64,000 nt of DNA from Halobacterium noricense (GTDB taxonomy: Archaea; Halobacteriota; Halobacteria; Halobacteriales; Halobacteriaceae), in assembly GCF_021233435.1 (NCBI RefSeq), contig NZ_CP089468.1, forward strand, positions 1,798,001 to 1,862,000, written 5' to 3'. The notes beneath the pieces are model-generated. The model ran no database searches. It was not told the DNA's origin and saw nothing but the letters and a program-made list of their open reading frames with translations. Of the stretch, positions 34,331-42,825 are shown in pieces. The translations under genes were made by a program, and so were the position numbers. Positions within the stretch are counted from its first letter, which is position 1. Each line of letters starts with the position of its first letter.

Positions 34331-34897
34331 ATGTCGTCGCCGCCAGACGGAGTCCTGCCGCGCGTCACGGGGTTCGCTCGCCGGCTCGTCGCGCGCCTCC
34401 GCCCCGAGCGCATCGCGCTCACGCCGCCGCCGATGACGTTCACGGATGGCGAGGACCGCGAGGTCGTCGTGCGCGCCTACGAGGACGGCGACCTCGAATC
34501 GCTGGTCGCGATGTACGACGACTTCGACCCCGCCCAGCGCGCACAGGGGACGCCGCCACTCGCCGAGGACGCGATTCGCGACTGGCTGGACGGCGTCCTC
34601 GACGGCCCGAACGTCGTCGCAGTCGTGGACGGCGACGTCGTCGGGCACGTGATGTTCGTCCCGGACGACACCGGTCGGCACGAACTCGCCATCTTCGTCC
34701 ACCAGGACTACCAGCGCGCGGGCATCGGCACGAACCTCCTCGCGACCGGCCTCGAACACGCCCGCCGCGAGGGCGTCGAGTACGTCTGGCTCTCCGTCGA
34801 AGCGTGGAAGCGCGACGCCCAGCGGCTCTACCAGCGCGCCGGCTTCTCGACGGTGAACCCGATGGGTGCCGCCCACCGCATGTCGCGGTACCTCTGA
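34331..34897 (+). CDS. GNAT-family N-acetyltransferase
   Basis: A 188-residue protein with a basic amphipathic N terminus (about residues 1-35) and a GNAT domain. Strand and acetyl-CoA loop read HELAIFVHQDYQRAGIGTNL (QRAGIG = motif A), then VEYVWLSVEAWKRDAQRLYQ and RAGFSTVNP. The substrate is unknown. It starts 73 bases after surE with its own promoter. Confidence 0.88.
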   Translation: MSSPPDGVLPRVTGFARRLVARLRPERIALTPPPMTFTDGEDREVVVRAYEDGDLESLVAMYDDFDPAQRAQGTPPLAEDAIRDWLDGVLDGPNVVAVVDGDVVGHVMFVPDDTGRHELAIFVHQDYQRAGIGTNLLATGLEHARREGVEYVWLSVEAWKRDAQRLYQRAGFSTVNPMGAAHRMSRYL

Positions 34898-34969
34898 GAA
34901 CTGCCTGCGCCGTTCCCGCGCGTCCGGACCCCAGCCAGCATTTATGTGGATGTGAACGAGTCCTCCGGT

Positions 34970-35203
34970 ATGGACGACGTTGACTTCGACGAACTCGTCT
35001 CGTCGCTGACCCCGCGTGAGGAGAACAGCGCGCTCAAATCCTACCAGAACACCGTCTCCGTGTCGTGTCCCGCCTGCGGCGACCCCTTCGACGACCTCGT
35101 CGTCTGCAAGGACAACCCCACGAGCCTCAACCTCTCGCGGCAACTCGACCTCTGCGTCGGCGTCGACGACGGCCGCGCCATCATCTTCACGCACAAACCC
35201 TAG
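34970..35203 (+). CDS. small conserved protein ('flagella cluster protein'-like)
   Basis: A 77-residue protein: DDVDFDELVSSLTPREENS, then a CPAC zinc-knuckle half, FDDLVVCKDNPTSLNLSRQL and DLCVGVDDGRAIIFTHKP. I recall close relatives annotated as 'flagella cluster protein' in haloarchaea; no motility gene is nearby, so the name says little. Four Cys residues could bind one zinc ion. A TATA-like TTTATG at 34940-34945 lies about 25 bases ahead of the ATG. It ends one base before the convergent dabA stop. Confidence 0.72.
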   Translation: MDDVDFDELVSSLTPREENSALKSYQNTVSVSCPACGDPFDDLVVCKDNPTSLNLSRQLDLCVGVDDGRAIIFTHKP

Positions 35204-35204
35204 T

Positions 35205-37592
35205 TTACTGCACGGCGGGTGTCGCCAGGGTCGGCTCCCACCCCAGGCCGCCCTGGTAGTGGAACGCCTCGTCGTCGTGCTGTGGGTCAAGCACCGTCAG
35301 CGATAGCCAGCCGTTGTCGAAGAGTTCGGCGACCGCCTCGTGCTCGCGGAGGACGTCGGTGACCCGCTCGACAGGCGCGTGAATCACCGCGGTGAGGCGG
35401 AGCGGCTGGTGGTACGGCTGGTCGTCGTCGACGTTCAGCGACTGCAGCGGCAGTCCCGTCATCAGGTCCCCGCCGTTGCCCTGCAGCACGCCGACGTTGC
35501 CGGTGGGGTTCTGCGTGGTCTTCGACCCGCTCCCGTAGACGGCGTTGTCCACGGTCGCGAAGTAGTACTGGCTGTTGATCCACTGGGTGACGACCAGCGG
35601 TCCCGTCATGATGGCTTCCAGCGCGTCGCCCTCGGGGTCCGTGGTCCAATCGTAGGAGTGCAGGAACGCGCGACCGTCGAGGTGCTGGTCGTCGGTCAGT
35701 TCACGCGGCCCGACGACGAACGAGGCGTTGCCGGCCAGTCCCCACTCGGGGCGCGTCTCCGCCCAGTCGGCCGTCCGGCGCTCCGTCTCGCTGACGGCGT
35801 CCGCGGTACCGCCCCTGGGCATCGACTCGACGCGCTCGGCTGCCGCGGCGGCGCGCGCGTCTTCGAGGTCCTCGCGCAGGCGTTCGAGGTCCGCCTGGTG
35901 GCTCTCGGGGACGTCGCCGTCGAACAGCGTTATCTCGTCGGTGGTCGTGTTGTGTTCGGCGGCGAGGAACACGGTGTCCTCGGGGACGTCGAACCCGCGG
36001 TCCCGCAGCGCGGATTGCACGTCCTCGTCGTTGCAGATGGTCGCGAGGACGCGCGCGTTCGGGCCGCCTGGGTTCCCGGCGCACGCCCCGCAGTCGAGAC
36101 TCGAATCGAATGGGTTGTTCGTCGTCTCGCTGGCGTGCCCCGTGAAGACGACGAGGCGCGCGAACTCCGTCCAACCCATGAGGTCGAAGGCGTTCGCGGC
36201 GTAGGTGACCCGTTCCTCGAAGGTCATCCCCTGCTGGAGGCCGCCGTCGCCCTGCGCTCCTGGCTCGTGCTCGACTGTGGGGGTGCAGAATTCGGCCGGT
36301 GCCGGGACGCGGTCGTCGACCGCGCTGGAGACGCTGGCCACGGCGGACGGAAGCAGGGTCCGGGCTGTCAACGCCGCTCCGTAGGCACCCCCGCCACCCT
36401 CGACGAACGTGAACGCGGCGGCGAGGTTGCTCTTCAGCGACTTCAGGTGCTTCTGGGTCGCGGCCACCAGATTCGTCCACCGGTCGTGGGTCGCCTGTGC
36501 GTCCTCGTGGCTGCCGTTCGGCTCGTCGGTGACGCGGTGCTCGGGGTCGACAATCGGCGGGCACGCGTCGCTCTCGGCCTTCGAGTCGTACCCTTGGAAG
36601 CGCATCGGGACGCCGAAGAAGCCCGCGTACCCGTGCGTCTCGTAGGGGCCGGCGGCCTCGACGTGGCGGCGGATGACTTCCGAGCGCGTGTCGATGCAGA
36701 ACACGAGTTGGGCGGCCGGCCGCGAGCCCTCCTCGGTGGACGGCGAATCCGACACCGACTGGTCGATGCCGTCGAGGAGGCGGTCGCGGTAGGTCTGTTC
36801 CCACGCGGTCAGCCAGATTTCGGGCAGTGGGTCGTCCTCGCTGACGGGCGCCTCGTCGCGGTCGGGTTCGACGGGCGCGTCCAGCAGGTCGGCCAGCGTC
36901 AACCGCACCGCGAGGTAGTCGAGCAGCGTCACGGGCGCTGCGGTCTGCCACGCTCCGCCGCGGTCGGCGCGCTGCTTGACGAAGCCGGTCCAGCCGGGCA
37001 GCGCGGCGAGGTGGTGCTCGAACAGCGACTCCCAGCGGTTCTGTGGGTACTCGCTCAGAGCCGCCTCGAGGGCCTCGCTCGAAGTCTCGGGGAGGTCCGA
37101 GGGACTGTGACAGTCCGGGATTTCGTCGTCGTGTGGGGCGAGGGCGCGCCACGCGGCGTAGAACCCCTGCTCGCGGTTCGGCATCGGCCACTCCGCCCGT
37201 CCCTCGTCGAGGAACGCCGCGAGCCACTTCGACAGCACGCGGTCGACCGCTTCTGTCGCCGGGTCGGCGTCGGCGCCCCGCTGGAACGCGGTCGTCTCCA
37301 GCTCGTCGAGCCGGGATTCGGGGTCGTCGGAGATGCCGTGGGCGTCGAGTTCCGCGGCGAGGCGGTCCGGGTCGATGCGGCCGTCCTCCCAGGCCTGCCG
37401 AAAGATGGCTGGCCGCGGGTAGCCACGGCCGCCGAACAGCCGCTCGCCCTCCGCGACCGCGTCCGCGAACGGCTGGTCTTCGAACCCCGAGAGGGGGTTG
37501 GCCGTGACGAACGAGTGCAGCGGCCAGACCGAGCCGACGGACTCGGCCGCCCGCTCGATGCTGTCCTCGATGGCGTTCAGGTTACGCGTCAT
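35205..37592 (-). CDS. dabA: DabA-type inorganic carbon uptake subunit (DUF2309/UPF0753)
   Basis: A 795-residue peripheral protein with a carbonic-anhydrase-like zinc site. Candidate ligands are Cys and Asp in FCIDTRSEV (about residues 298-300), His in GHASETTNNPF (about 484) and Cys in LDCGACAGNPGG (about 501). DabA works with a membrane NuoL-like partner (DabB) to hydrate CO2 to bicarbonate using an ion gradient. The partner gene dabB is directly upstream and overlaps by 11 bases, so the pair is complete. All expected motifs are present. Confidence 0.9.
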   Translation of the reverse strand: MTRNLNAIEDSIERAAESVGSVWPLHSFVTANPLSGFEDQPFADAVAEGERLFGGRGYPRPAIFRQAWEDGRIDPDRLAAELDAHGISDDPESRLDELETTAFQRGADADPATEAVDRVLSKWLAAFLDEGRAEWPMPNREQGFYAAWRALAPHDDEIPDCHSPSDLPETSSEALEAALSEYPQNRWESLFEHHLAALPGWTGFVKQRADRGGAWQTAAPVTLLDYLAVRLTLADLLDAPVEPDRDEAPVSEDDPLPEIWLTAWEQTYRDRLLDGIDQSVSDSPSTEEGSRPAAQLVFCIDTRSEVIRRHVEAAGPYETHGYAGFFGVPMRFQGYDSKAESDACPPIVDPEHRVTDEPNGSHEDAQATHDRWTNLVAATQKHLKSLKSNLAAAFTFVEGGGGAYGAALTARTLLPSAVASVSSAVDDRVPAPAEFCTPTVEHEPGAQGDGGLQQGMTFEERVTYAANAFDLMGWTEFARLVVFTGHASETTNNPFDSSLDCGACAGNPGGPNARVLATICNDEDVQSALRDRGFDVPEDTVFLAAEHNTTTDEITLFDGDVPESHQADLERLREDLEDARAAAAAERVESMPRGGTADAVSETERRTADWAETRPEWGLAGNASFVVGPRELTDDQHLDGRAFLHSYDWTTDPEGDALEAIMTGPLVVTQWINSQYYFATVDNAVYGSGSKTTQNPTGNVGVLQGNGGDLMTGLPLQSLNVDDDQPYHQPLRLTAVIHAPVERVTDVLREHEAVAELFDNGWLSLTVLDPQHDDEAFHYQGGLGWEPTLATPAVQ

Positions 37593-39069
37593 CGTAGTCC
37601 TCCTTGCGCGTGAGTACGGTGTCTGGGTCCGGCTGTGCGGCGTTCAGCAGTGCGACGTAGAGGCGTTCGCTGCGACGGTGCCAGTCGAACTCCGTCGCCA
37701 AGTACGCGGCCACGAACATCGCGCCAGCCACGACGTGGACGACCGTCAGTTCGGTCGCCGACTCGGCCACCGACGCGCCCACGATGGTCGTCGACACGGC
37801 GTTGAACGCCGCGGCGTAGCCGCCGATGGCCGTCAGGACGACCAGCGGTGTGCTGGCGAGTCTGACCGTCGGCGAGAGTGTCGTCCGGCGGAGGATGTCC
37901 CGCGAGGCGTGCATGGTCGTCAGGACGACGACGAACGCCAGAAAGAGTCCGCTGTCGACCTTCGTCCCCTTCCCGGTGAGCGTGGCGAACAGGACACCGC
38001 CCCCGACAGCCGTGAGCAGACTGACGAGGACGCTCGCGACGGATAGCCGGGGTTTCCTCGCCGTTCCGGGGACCGTCTGTTCGACGGCGGAACCCGACGA
38101 CAGGAACAGGTACGCCTTGTAGAAGCCGTGGAGGATGAGGTGCGTGATGGCGGCGGCGAAGAAGCCAAGCCCGCACTGGAGTATCATGAACCCCATCTGG
38201 GCGACGGTGGAGGCGCCGAGTTTGGACTTCACGTCCGTCTGGACGAGCAACAGCGCCTGCCCGAACAGGGCGCTGAACGCGCCGACGAGGACGATGCCGG
38301 ACATGACCGCGGGTTCGTCGACGAACAGCGGCGAGAATCGGGTCAGGAGGATGCCGCCGGCGTTGACGAATCCCGCGTGCATCAGGGCGGACGCCGGCGT
38401 CGGTCCCGTCATCGACGACAGCATCCACGTGTGAAACGGGAACAGCGCCGACTGAACTATCGCGGCGAGGAAGAGACAGCCGACGGTGGCGAGCGCGACC
38501 GGGCGCGGAATCATCTCGACGTGCCCGAGGATGCCGGTAATCGTCGTCGTGCCCGTCGCCCAGACCAGAATCGTCAGGCCGACGCCGAGCAGGGCGCTAC
38601 TGGCGAGGAAGTACCGGCGAGCGGTCCGGGCGGCGGCCTGGGCCTGCGTCCAGTCGCTGACGTGTCCGATGAGCGCCGCCATCACCAAGCCCATGGTCAG
38701 CCACGCTGCCGCGAACAGCGCCACGTGGTCGGCCGCGATCATCGTCATGACGGCCAGCGTGAACGCGACGGTCCGCGCGTAGAAGCGGTCGAGGTCGCGG
38801 TTGCCGGCCATGTAGCGGCGGGCGTAACTGTGGACGATGCCGCTGAAGAACGTGACTGCGACCCACACGACGGTGGTCAGCCCGTCCACGACGACCGCGT
38901 CCGCGAACGCCCACTCTCGCCCGTCTCGAACCGTCAGCGTGAGGGCGGCCAGGCTGAGGACGAACAGCGACCAGACGGCGTAGGTCGCGGCTCGCGGAAT
39001 CGGCGAGGACGGCGGCGTCGCGGTCTCGGAGAGCTGTGCGGTGTCGTTCGACTGTGGTTGGCCAGCCAT
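37582..39069 (-). CDS. dabB: DabB-type proton-conducting membrane subunit (NuoL/MrpA-like)
   Basis: A 495-residue polytopic protein (about 13 hydrophobic segments) of the NuoL/MrpA proton-antiporter family. It includes ALFPFHTWMLSSMTGPTPASA, ALMHAGFVNAGGILL and THLILHGFYKAYLFLSSG, the conserved Lys/His-bearing broken helices. No other complex I genes are near, and the gene overlaps dabA, so it is the ion-driven half of a DAB system and not a respiratory subunit. The ATG at 39069 follows a TATA box by about 90 bases, giving a leader of roughly 70 bases. Confidence 0.9.
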   Translation of the reverse strand: MAGQPQSNDTAQLSETATPPSSPIPRAATYAVWSLFVLSLAALTLTVRDGREWAFADAVVVDGLTTVVWVAVTFFSGIVHSYARRYMAGNRDLDRFYARTVAFTLAVMTMIAADHVALFAAAWLTMGLVMAALIGHVSDWTQAQAAARTARRYFLASSALLGVGLTILVWATGTTTITGILGHVEMIPRPVALATVGCLFLAAIVQSALFPFHTWMLSSMTGPTPASALMHAGFVNAGGILLTRFSPLFVDEPAVMSGIVLVGAFSALFGQALLLVQTDVKSKLGASTVAQMGFMILQCGLGFFAAAITHLILHGFYKAYLFLSSGSAVEQTVPGTARKPRLSVASVLVSLLTAVGGGVLFATLTGKGTKVDSGLFLAFVVVLTTMHASRDILRRTTLSPTVRLASTPLVVLTAIGGYAAAFNAVSTTIVGASVAESATELTVVHVVAGAMFVAAYLATEFDWHRRSERLYVALLNAAQPDPDTVLTRKEDYDDA

Positions 39070-39160
39070 TTTTCGGAGTCTCTGCTCGACCAGCGGCGTC
39101 GTCTCGTCGGCGGCACCGCAGACGAACTGGTCGATGCTACTCCACGGTAGAACAGACTGG

Positions 39161-39170
39161 TTATTATATC
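39161..39170 (-). promoter_or_regulatory. probable TATA box of dabBA
   Basis: GATATAATAA on the minus strand is the best AT-rich promoter in the 198-base gap between the Lrp gene and dabB. It implies a leader of about 70 bases, unusual here, which could hold a control site. Confidence 0.45.
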
Positions 39171-39267
39171 CTTCTGTACTAACGAAGTGTTCGTAGCAAC
39201 TTCGAGAAGTAACAACACGGTCGATAATGTAGTTTCGTGTGGCCGGGGGCGGGAACCGCCGCAGCCC

Positions 39268-39732
39268 TCACTGCGAAGAGAACCCCTCGAACGGCGTCGA
39301 CTCGTGACTACGGACGAGCACCTCGTCGACGACGGACAGCCCCATGTCCAACAGCGCCTGTGCCACCGGCGTAATGTCGCTGTCCGTCTCGCCGACTGCC
39401 GTCACGAGCAGGTTCTCCTCTCCAGTGACGAGCTCCTGGACGGACACGACGCCCGGGATGTCCAGCACGTCCTCGATGAGGTTGCCACGCTCCGGAATCG
39501 GCGCGGTGCAGAACAACAACATCCGGAGTGGGAAGCCGGACTCCTGGTAATCGACGTCCGCACTGTACCCCTTGACGACCGACTCCGACTCCAGTCGCTG
39601 GATGCGCTTGCGGACTGTGCTCGACGACGTGTCGGTGCGCTCGGCGATGTCGCCGGAGGAGAGATTGCGCGCGTCCTCCTGGAGCGCGTAGAGGATTTCT
39701 CGGTCGGTTTCGTCGAGTTCGTACTCCGTCAT
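39268..39732 (-). CDS. Lrp/AsnC-family transcriptional regulator
   Basis: A 154-residue Lrp protein with an HTH (LDETDREILYALQEDARNLS, RTDTSSSTVRKRIQRLESES) and a RAM domain (MLLFCTAPIPERGNLIEDVL, VVSVQELVTGEENLLVTAVG). It is clearly a paralogue of the regulator at 29990; the two share their overall layout and the ending PFEGFSS/PYEGFD. It lies upstream of dabB on the same strand. Its own TATA (CTTATGCG at 39754-39761) lies about 25 bases ahead of the ATG. It is a candidate regulator of dabBA. Confidence 0.92.
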   Translation of the reverse strand: MTEYELDETDREILYALQEDARNLSSGDIAERTDTSSSTVRKRIQRLESESVVKGYSADVDYQESGFPLRMLLFCTAPIPERGNLIEDVLDIPGVVSVQELVTGEENLLVTAVGETDSDITPVAQALLDMGLSVVDEVLVRSHESTPFEGFSSQ

Positions 39733-39904
39733 ACCTCCCACGTCGCCGCCGAGCGCATAAGGAACTTCGGCTGACCCGCACGTCCGGCGGTCACCTCGCC
39801 ACTCACCGCGACTCGATACTCACCGACAGGTCGTCGACGTAGTGGTCTCGGCGGTTCATTAGCCGAATCGTATCGCAGCCGCCGACATAACCGCTCCGGC
39901 AGTG

Positions 39905-40384
39905 TCACTCGCCGTCCCAGTAGTCGACGTCGTCCGCCATGCGGTAGTAGCCGTTGTGCGTCCGTCCGCTCCTGCCGCCCGGAGCCGCCCCCACGAACAC
40001 GCCGACCTTCTCGGAGTCGGGGTAGACGGTCACCTCGGGTTCGTGCATGGTCGAGACGGCGAGATAGCGCAACGTCCCCTCGGAGTCGTTGACGACCCTG
40101 TGGCTGCCTGACTCGTCCGGGGGAAACGTCACGTAGTCGCCCGCCCGGAGCGGCTGGGACTCGCCCGCGAGGCGGAGCATCCCAGTCCCCGAGAGCACGT
40201 ACACGGCTTCCTCGTTGGCGGTGTGGTAGTGGTACGGCCACGACGCCTCGCCCGCCGGTAGTTCGTAGAGACTGCAGCCGAGCTGGTCGCCGCCCGCAGC
40301 CTCCCCTAACTGCTTCCGACGCACGTGCATCCCGCCGTCGTCGACGTCGGTCCAGTCGAGGTCGTCCTCGTTCACGAGTGGCAT
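39905..40384 (-). CDS. cupin-domain protein
   Basis: A 159-residue single cupin barrel. The metal motif 1 reads WPYHYHTANEEAVYVLSGTG (HxH with the Glu) and motif 2 DYVTFPPDESGSHRVVND (His). The ligand set is complete, so a metal ion is probably bound. It resembles sugar- or small-molecule-binding cupins; no reaction can be given. The ATG at 40384 begins MPLVNEDDLDWTDV. It lies between an Lrp gene and the PhoU-like gene, all minus strand. Confidence 0.85.
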   Translation of the reverse strand: MPLVNEDDLDWTDVDDGGMHVRRKQLGEAAGGDQLGCSLYELPAGEASWPYHYHTANEEAVYVLSGTGMLRLAGESQPLRAGDYVTFPPDESGSHRVVNDSEGTLRYLAVSTMHEPEVTVYPDSEKVGVFVGAAPGGRSGRTHNGYYRMADDVDYWDGE

Positions 40385-40446
40385 GGGTCGCGTTACGGCA
40401 CCCTGCGAGTAGTTTCTTTGCCCGCTCGGAGCGACTAGCCCGTCCG

Positions 40447-41157
40447 TTACTGGTTCTCCGGCTCCGCCGTGATCCACTGCTCGCTACTGGAGAGCAACAC
40501 GAGCTGGTCGGTCACGTCCTCCATCGCGTCGACGAGCCGGTCGAACAGGGACGCGAACTCCCGGTACACCATCGGCTGGGGGATGGCGTCGTCGGCGAAG
40601 ACGTCGGCGATTACGGCGTTGCGGACGCCGTCGCACTCGGTTTCGGTGGCTCGAACCGTCTCCACGTGGCTGGCTATCGACCCCGTCTCGGTCGAGGAAC
40701 ACAGCAGGCGGACGAACTCGTGGACGGCGTCGGCGAGCGCGGTCATCGCCGTCGTCGCGTGGTCGACCATCTCCCGGTATCGTCGGAAGCACGAGAGCCG
40801 CCGCTCTGGGTCAATTGTCACGAGGTCTTCGGCGATCTGCTCGGCCGTGTTCGGAATCTCGTCGAGCAGCTGGTAAAGCCGCACGACCTGTTCGGCGTTG
40901 AGGTGCATGCGGGAGTTGCGGATGCCGAACTCCCTGACCGTCGTGTTCGTGATGAGCGCGCTGATTCGTCGGCTCTGTGCGTCGCAGTCGCTCTCGAGTG
41001 CTCGAATCTCCTCGACGAGGTGCCGGGCCGAGTCCCCGGGCTCGTAGCCCTCAACGAGTCGTGACAGCAGGTCCACGCACTCGCTGATGGCGTCGAGATA
41101 CGCGTCGGTCTGCTCGACCACCTGCCTGGAGAACTCCGGAGCGCCCTTGGATGACAT
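40447..41157 (-). CDS. PhoU-like/DUF47 protein
   Basis: A 236-residue all-helical protein with two three-helix halves carrying E/D-rich repeats: RALESDCDAQSRRISALI and RATETECDGVRNAVIADV. This E/DxxxD pattern binds metal clusters in PhoU and DUF47 proteins, which partner phosphate transporters. No transporter is adjacent. The ATG at 41157 is used; an in-frame GTG at 41184 would add nine residues, and a CATATCA element near 41195-41201 fits the ATG better. It is the last gene before the accessory island. Confidence 0.8.
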   Translation of the reverse strand: MSSKGAPEFSRQVVEQTDAYLDAISECVDLLSRLVEGYEPGDSARHLVEEIRALESDCDAQSRRISALITNTTVREFGIRNSRMHLNAEQVVRLYQLLDEIPNTAEQIAEDLVTIDPERRLSCFRRYREMVDHATTAMTALADAVHEFVRLLCSSTETGSIASHVETVRATETECDGVRNAVIADVFADDAIPQPMVYREFASLFDRLVDAMEDVTDQLVLLSSSEQWITAEPENQ

Positions 41158-41250
41158 CGATTCGAAGTCAGCTCCGGCAGTCACAAAGAGGTTGATATGA
41201 GGGCTCCGTACTCCACAGTTGGGGACTATAGACGGCGTCGTACTGCCCTG

Positions 41251-41292
41251 TTAGCGGCTCTTTCGCTGTTCGACCTCGTTCGGCTCGATGGC
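41251..41292 (-). repeat. chorismate mutase 3'-end remnant 1 (possible att copy)
   Basis: On the minus strand it translates AIEPNEVEQRKSR followed by TAA, matching the intact gene's IELNKVEQRNKR end. The core GTTCGACCTCGTTC differs by one base from remnant 2. Confidence 0.65.
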
Positions 41293-41420
41293 TTGCATTA
41301 CAGTAGTAGCGAGGCGCGACCGCAGATATACCGCGTAGGGGATGTCAGGCCCCGCAGTGGAACGTTCATCGTGGGCAATAGTGGGCAAGAGTTATTCGGC
41401 AGTGGGTTATACTGGGTGAC

Positions 41421-41660
41421 ATGCCCGAAGTCGATGCCAGAGACCTGCAAACGAACGAGACGGACGACCGGGGACGAATTTACCTCGGGACAGAGTACGC
41501 GAACAAGCGCGTCACAGTAGCCGTCGTCGAAGTCGAATCTGACCGTCCTGACGAGGAAGACCTCGCCGCCGCATACCGTGACGCCGCAGAGAACGCAGAG
41601 ACGCTGGCCGAAGAGTGGGGCGACACGTCGGACGAGGCGTGGACTGGGCTCGATGAATGA
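41421..41660 (+). CDS. antitoxin partner of the MazF-like toxin
   Basis: A 79-residue acidic protein. The N-terminal half (TDDRGRIYLGTEYANKRVTV) looks like an AbrB/MazE-type swapped-hairpin DNA-binding segment and the C-terminal half is a charged helix (DEEDLAAAYRDAAENAETLA) that would wrap the toxin. The stop overlaps the toxin start as ATGA, typical of toxin-antitoxin operons. A TATA-like GGTTATAC lies at 41405-41412, just upstream of the ATG, consistent with a very short leader. Confidence 0.78.
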   Translation: MPEVDARDLQTNETDDRGRIYLGTEYANKRVTVAVVEVESDRPDEEDLAAAYRDAAENAETLAEEWGDTSDEAWTGLDE

Positions 41661-42010
41661 GCGAGGAGATAGCTATCCGACGTGGTGACGTAGTTGTCGT
41701 CCGCCTCGACCCTGCGGAGGGCCACGAGATGAAGAAAACTCGACCGGCGGTTGTCGTCCAGAACGACGTCGGGAATAGAAATTCGAGCACGACTATCGTC
41801 GCACCCGCAACGGGCACGTACCGGGACTACCCGTTCGAGGTGTTCGTCGAAGCCGAGACGTCCCCTTTCGAGAAAGATTCGTCCATCCGTCTCGACCAAG
41901 TTCGAGTGGTCTCTATCGAGAAGCGGATTCACTCAGTTGCGGGCAGCCTCGATGAAGAGACGATGCACGACGTAGACGATGCACTGAAACTGAGTCTCGC
42001 GCTCGACTGA
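41657..42010 (+). CDS. MazF/PemK-family endoribonuclease toxin
   Basis: A 117-residue protein with the MazF fold: IRRGDVVVVRLDPAEGHEMK, KTRPAVVVQNDVGNRNSSTT, IVAPATGTYRDYPFEVF and SSIRLDQVRVVSIEKRIHSV. The conserved Arg (KTRPAVV) and Ser/Thr (SSTTIVAP) of the active site are present. It cleaves mRNA when its antitoxin is lost. It overlaps the antitoxin by four bases. The pair is intact and lies between chorismate mutase remnants 1 and 2. Confidence 0.88.
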   Translation: MSEEIAIRRGDVVVVRLDPAEGHEMKKTRPAVVVQNDVGNRNSSTTIVAPATGTYRDYPFEVFVEAETSPFEKDSSIRLDQVRVVSIEKRIHSVAGSLDEETMHDVDDALKLSLALD

Positions 42011-42052
42011 GGTTTCATCCGCGATAGAGTACTTCAACTGTGAGTTTGGCTT

Positions 42053-42084
42053 CTACCGGTTCTCGCGCTGTTCGACCTTGTTCA
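42053..42084 (-). repeat. chorismate mutase 3'-end remnant 2 (possible att copy)
   Basis: On the minus strand it reads LNKVEQRENR followed by TAG, which is the usual haloarchaeal chorismate mutase ending. The core GTTCGACCTTGTTC is shared with the intact gene end except for one base (GCTCGACC there). Confidence 0.68.
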
Positions 42085-42187
42085 GGCCTCAAACTGATGT
42101 TACAGATTTCGTCGAAATTGCCGTCTTCTTCGGAGTCTTTTCAGTCGTCAGCAGTGTACGCTCCACCTCGGCGCTTGATTCGGGCAA

Positions 42188-42418
42188 CTAGCGTCGTTCG
42201 TTCTGACGGAACGCCACGGCGAGACGGAACTCTCCGACACGCACTTTCTTACAGGGACTGTTCTGAAGTGGTTCGCCGTAGTCGGGTGGGTCGCGCCACG
42301 GGGAATCGACAATTTCGTCGAGCTTGTCGAGAATACGGTCTTGTTCGTGAGGGTCGAGCGCGGTGAGGTCGTTTTGCGCTGTCGGTGTCAGCTCCCACGT
42401 CCACTCGTCGTCACTCAT
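42188..42418 (-). CDS. RelE-type toxin, C-terminally truncated
   Basis: A 76-residue protein (MSDDEWTWELTPTAQNDLTA) paralogous to the relE-like gene at 61743: both share LDPHxQDRIxDKLDEIV and WRDPxDY. Here the protein stops after FRLAVAFRQNERR, lacking the last strand, which in the paralogue reads LLDVYTIEQRGSAYK. It starts inside an ATGA overlap with the antitoxin frame. The missing C-terminal catalytic part suggests it is no longer an active mRNA interferase. Confidence 0.75.
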   Translation of the reverse strand: MSDDEWTWELTPTAQNDLTALDPHEQDRILDKLDEIVDSPWRDPPDYGEPLQNSPCKKVRVGEFRLAVAFRQNERR

Positions 42419-42635
42419 CGCCGTCCGTCCCGAACTTCTCGCGGGCCTCCTCGGCACTCATAGTCCGCCCCTCGTGGATGTCCTCCTCTGCTCGGAGGAG
42501 CGCGACGAGCTCGTCGCGGTCGAACGCGGGGAACTCGGTCGCATCCCGCAGAGTGTAGCGGATGAACTCGCTCCGACTGTTGAAGCCGCGTCCTTGCCAC
42601 GTACCGTCTATCTTGTAGCCGTCAGTCTCGGTCGG
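42411..42635 (-). pseudogene. RHH antitoxin fragment lacking its N terminus
   Basis: On the minus strand an open frame reads DGTWQGRGFNSRSEFIRYTL, then RDATEFPAFDRDELVALLRA and EEAREKFGTDGDE to a TGA at 42411-42413. It resembles the RHH antitoxin at 61478 (DATWQDEGYNSRSEFIREAL). There is no start codon: a TAG lies just upstream at 42636-42638, where the sequence switches to the PIN gene. It overlaps the relE-like gene as ATGA does in intact modules. Confidence 0.75.
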
Positions 42636-42818
42636 CTAGTGGTGTCGAACGAGTAGATTTCCGGATTTCTCGACAATCAGGTCTTCGTAGTTCCCGATTT
42701 CGTCGTGGACGAACGCAGGTGTCAATAAGTCCGGTTCGAGCGTGACGATGAGCTCACGCGTTTTCGAATCAGCGATGAGCGCGGAGATAACGACGTAGGC
42801 GTCGACAACCAGTTTCAT
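42636..42818 (-). pseudogene. PIN-domain (VapC) toxin, truncated after about 57 residues
   Basis: The frame begins MKLVVDAYVVISALIADSKT, a VapC-like PIN start with the first Asp but Tyr where Asn is usual. It continues LLTPAFVHDEIGNYEDLIVE and then leaves the family sequence at SGNLLVRHH and stops. A PIN domain needs about 130 residues and later acidic ligands, so this is a remnant. Its 3' end is joined directly to the truncated RHH antitoxin, which marks a deletion junction. Confidence 0.8.
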
Positions 42819-42825
42819 CCAAGAG

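Noticed and set aside
37582-39069. NADH dehydrogenase subunit L
   Set aside because: The family match is real, but there are no other complex I genes and the gene overlaps dabA, so DabB is the better call.
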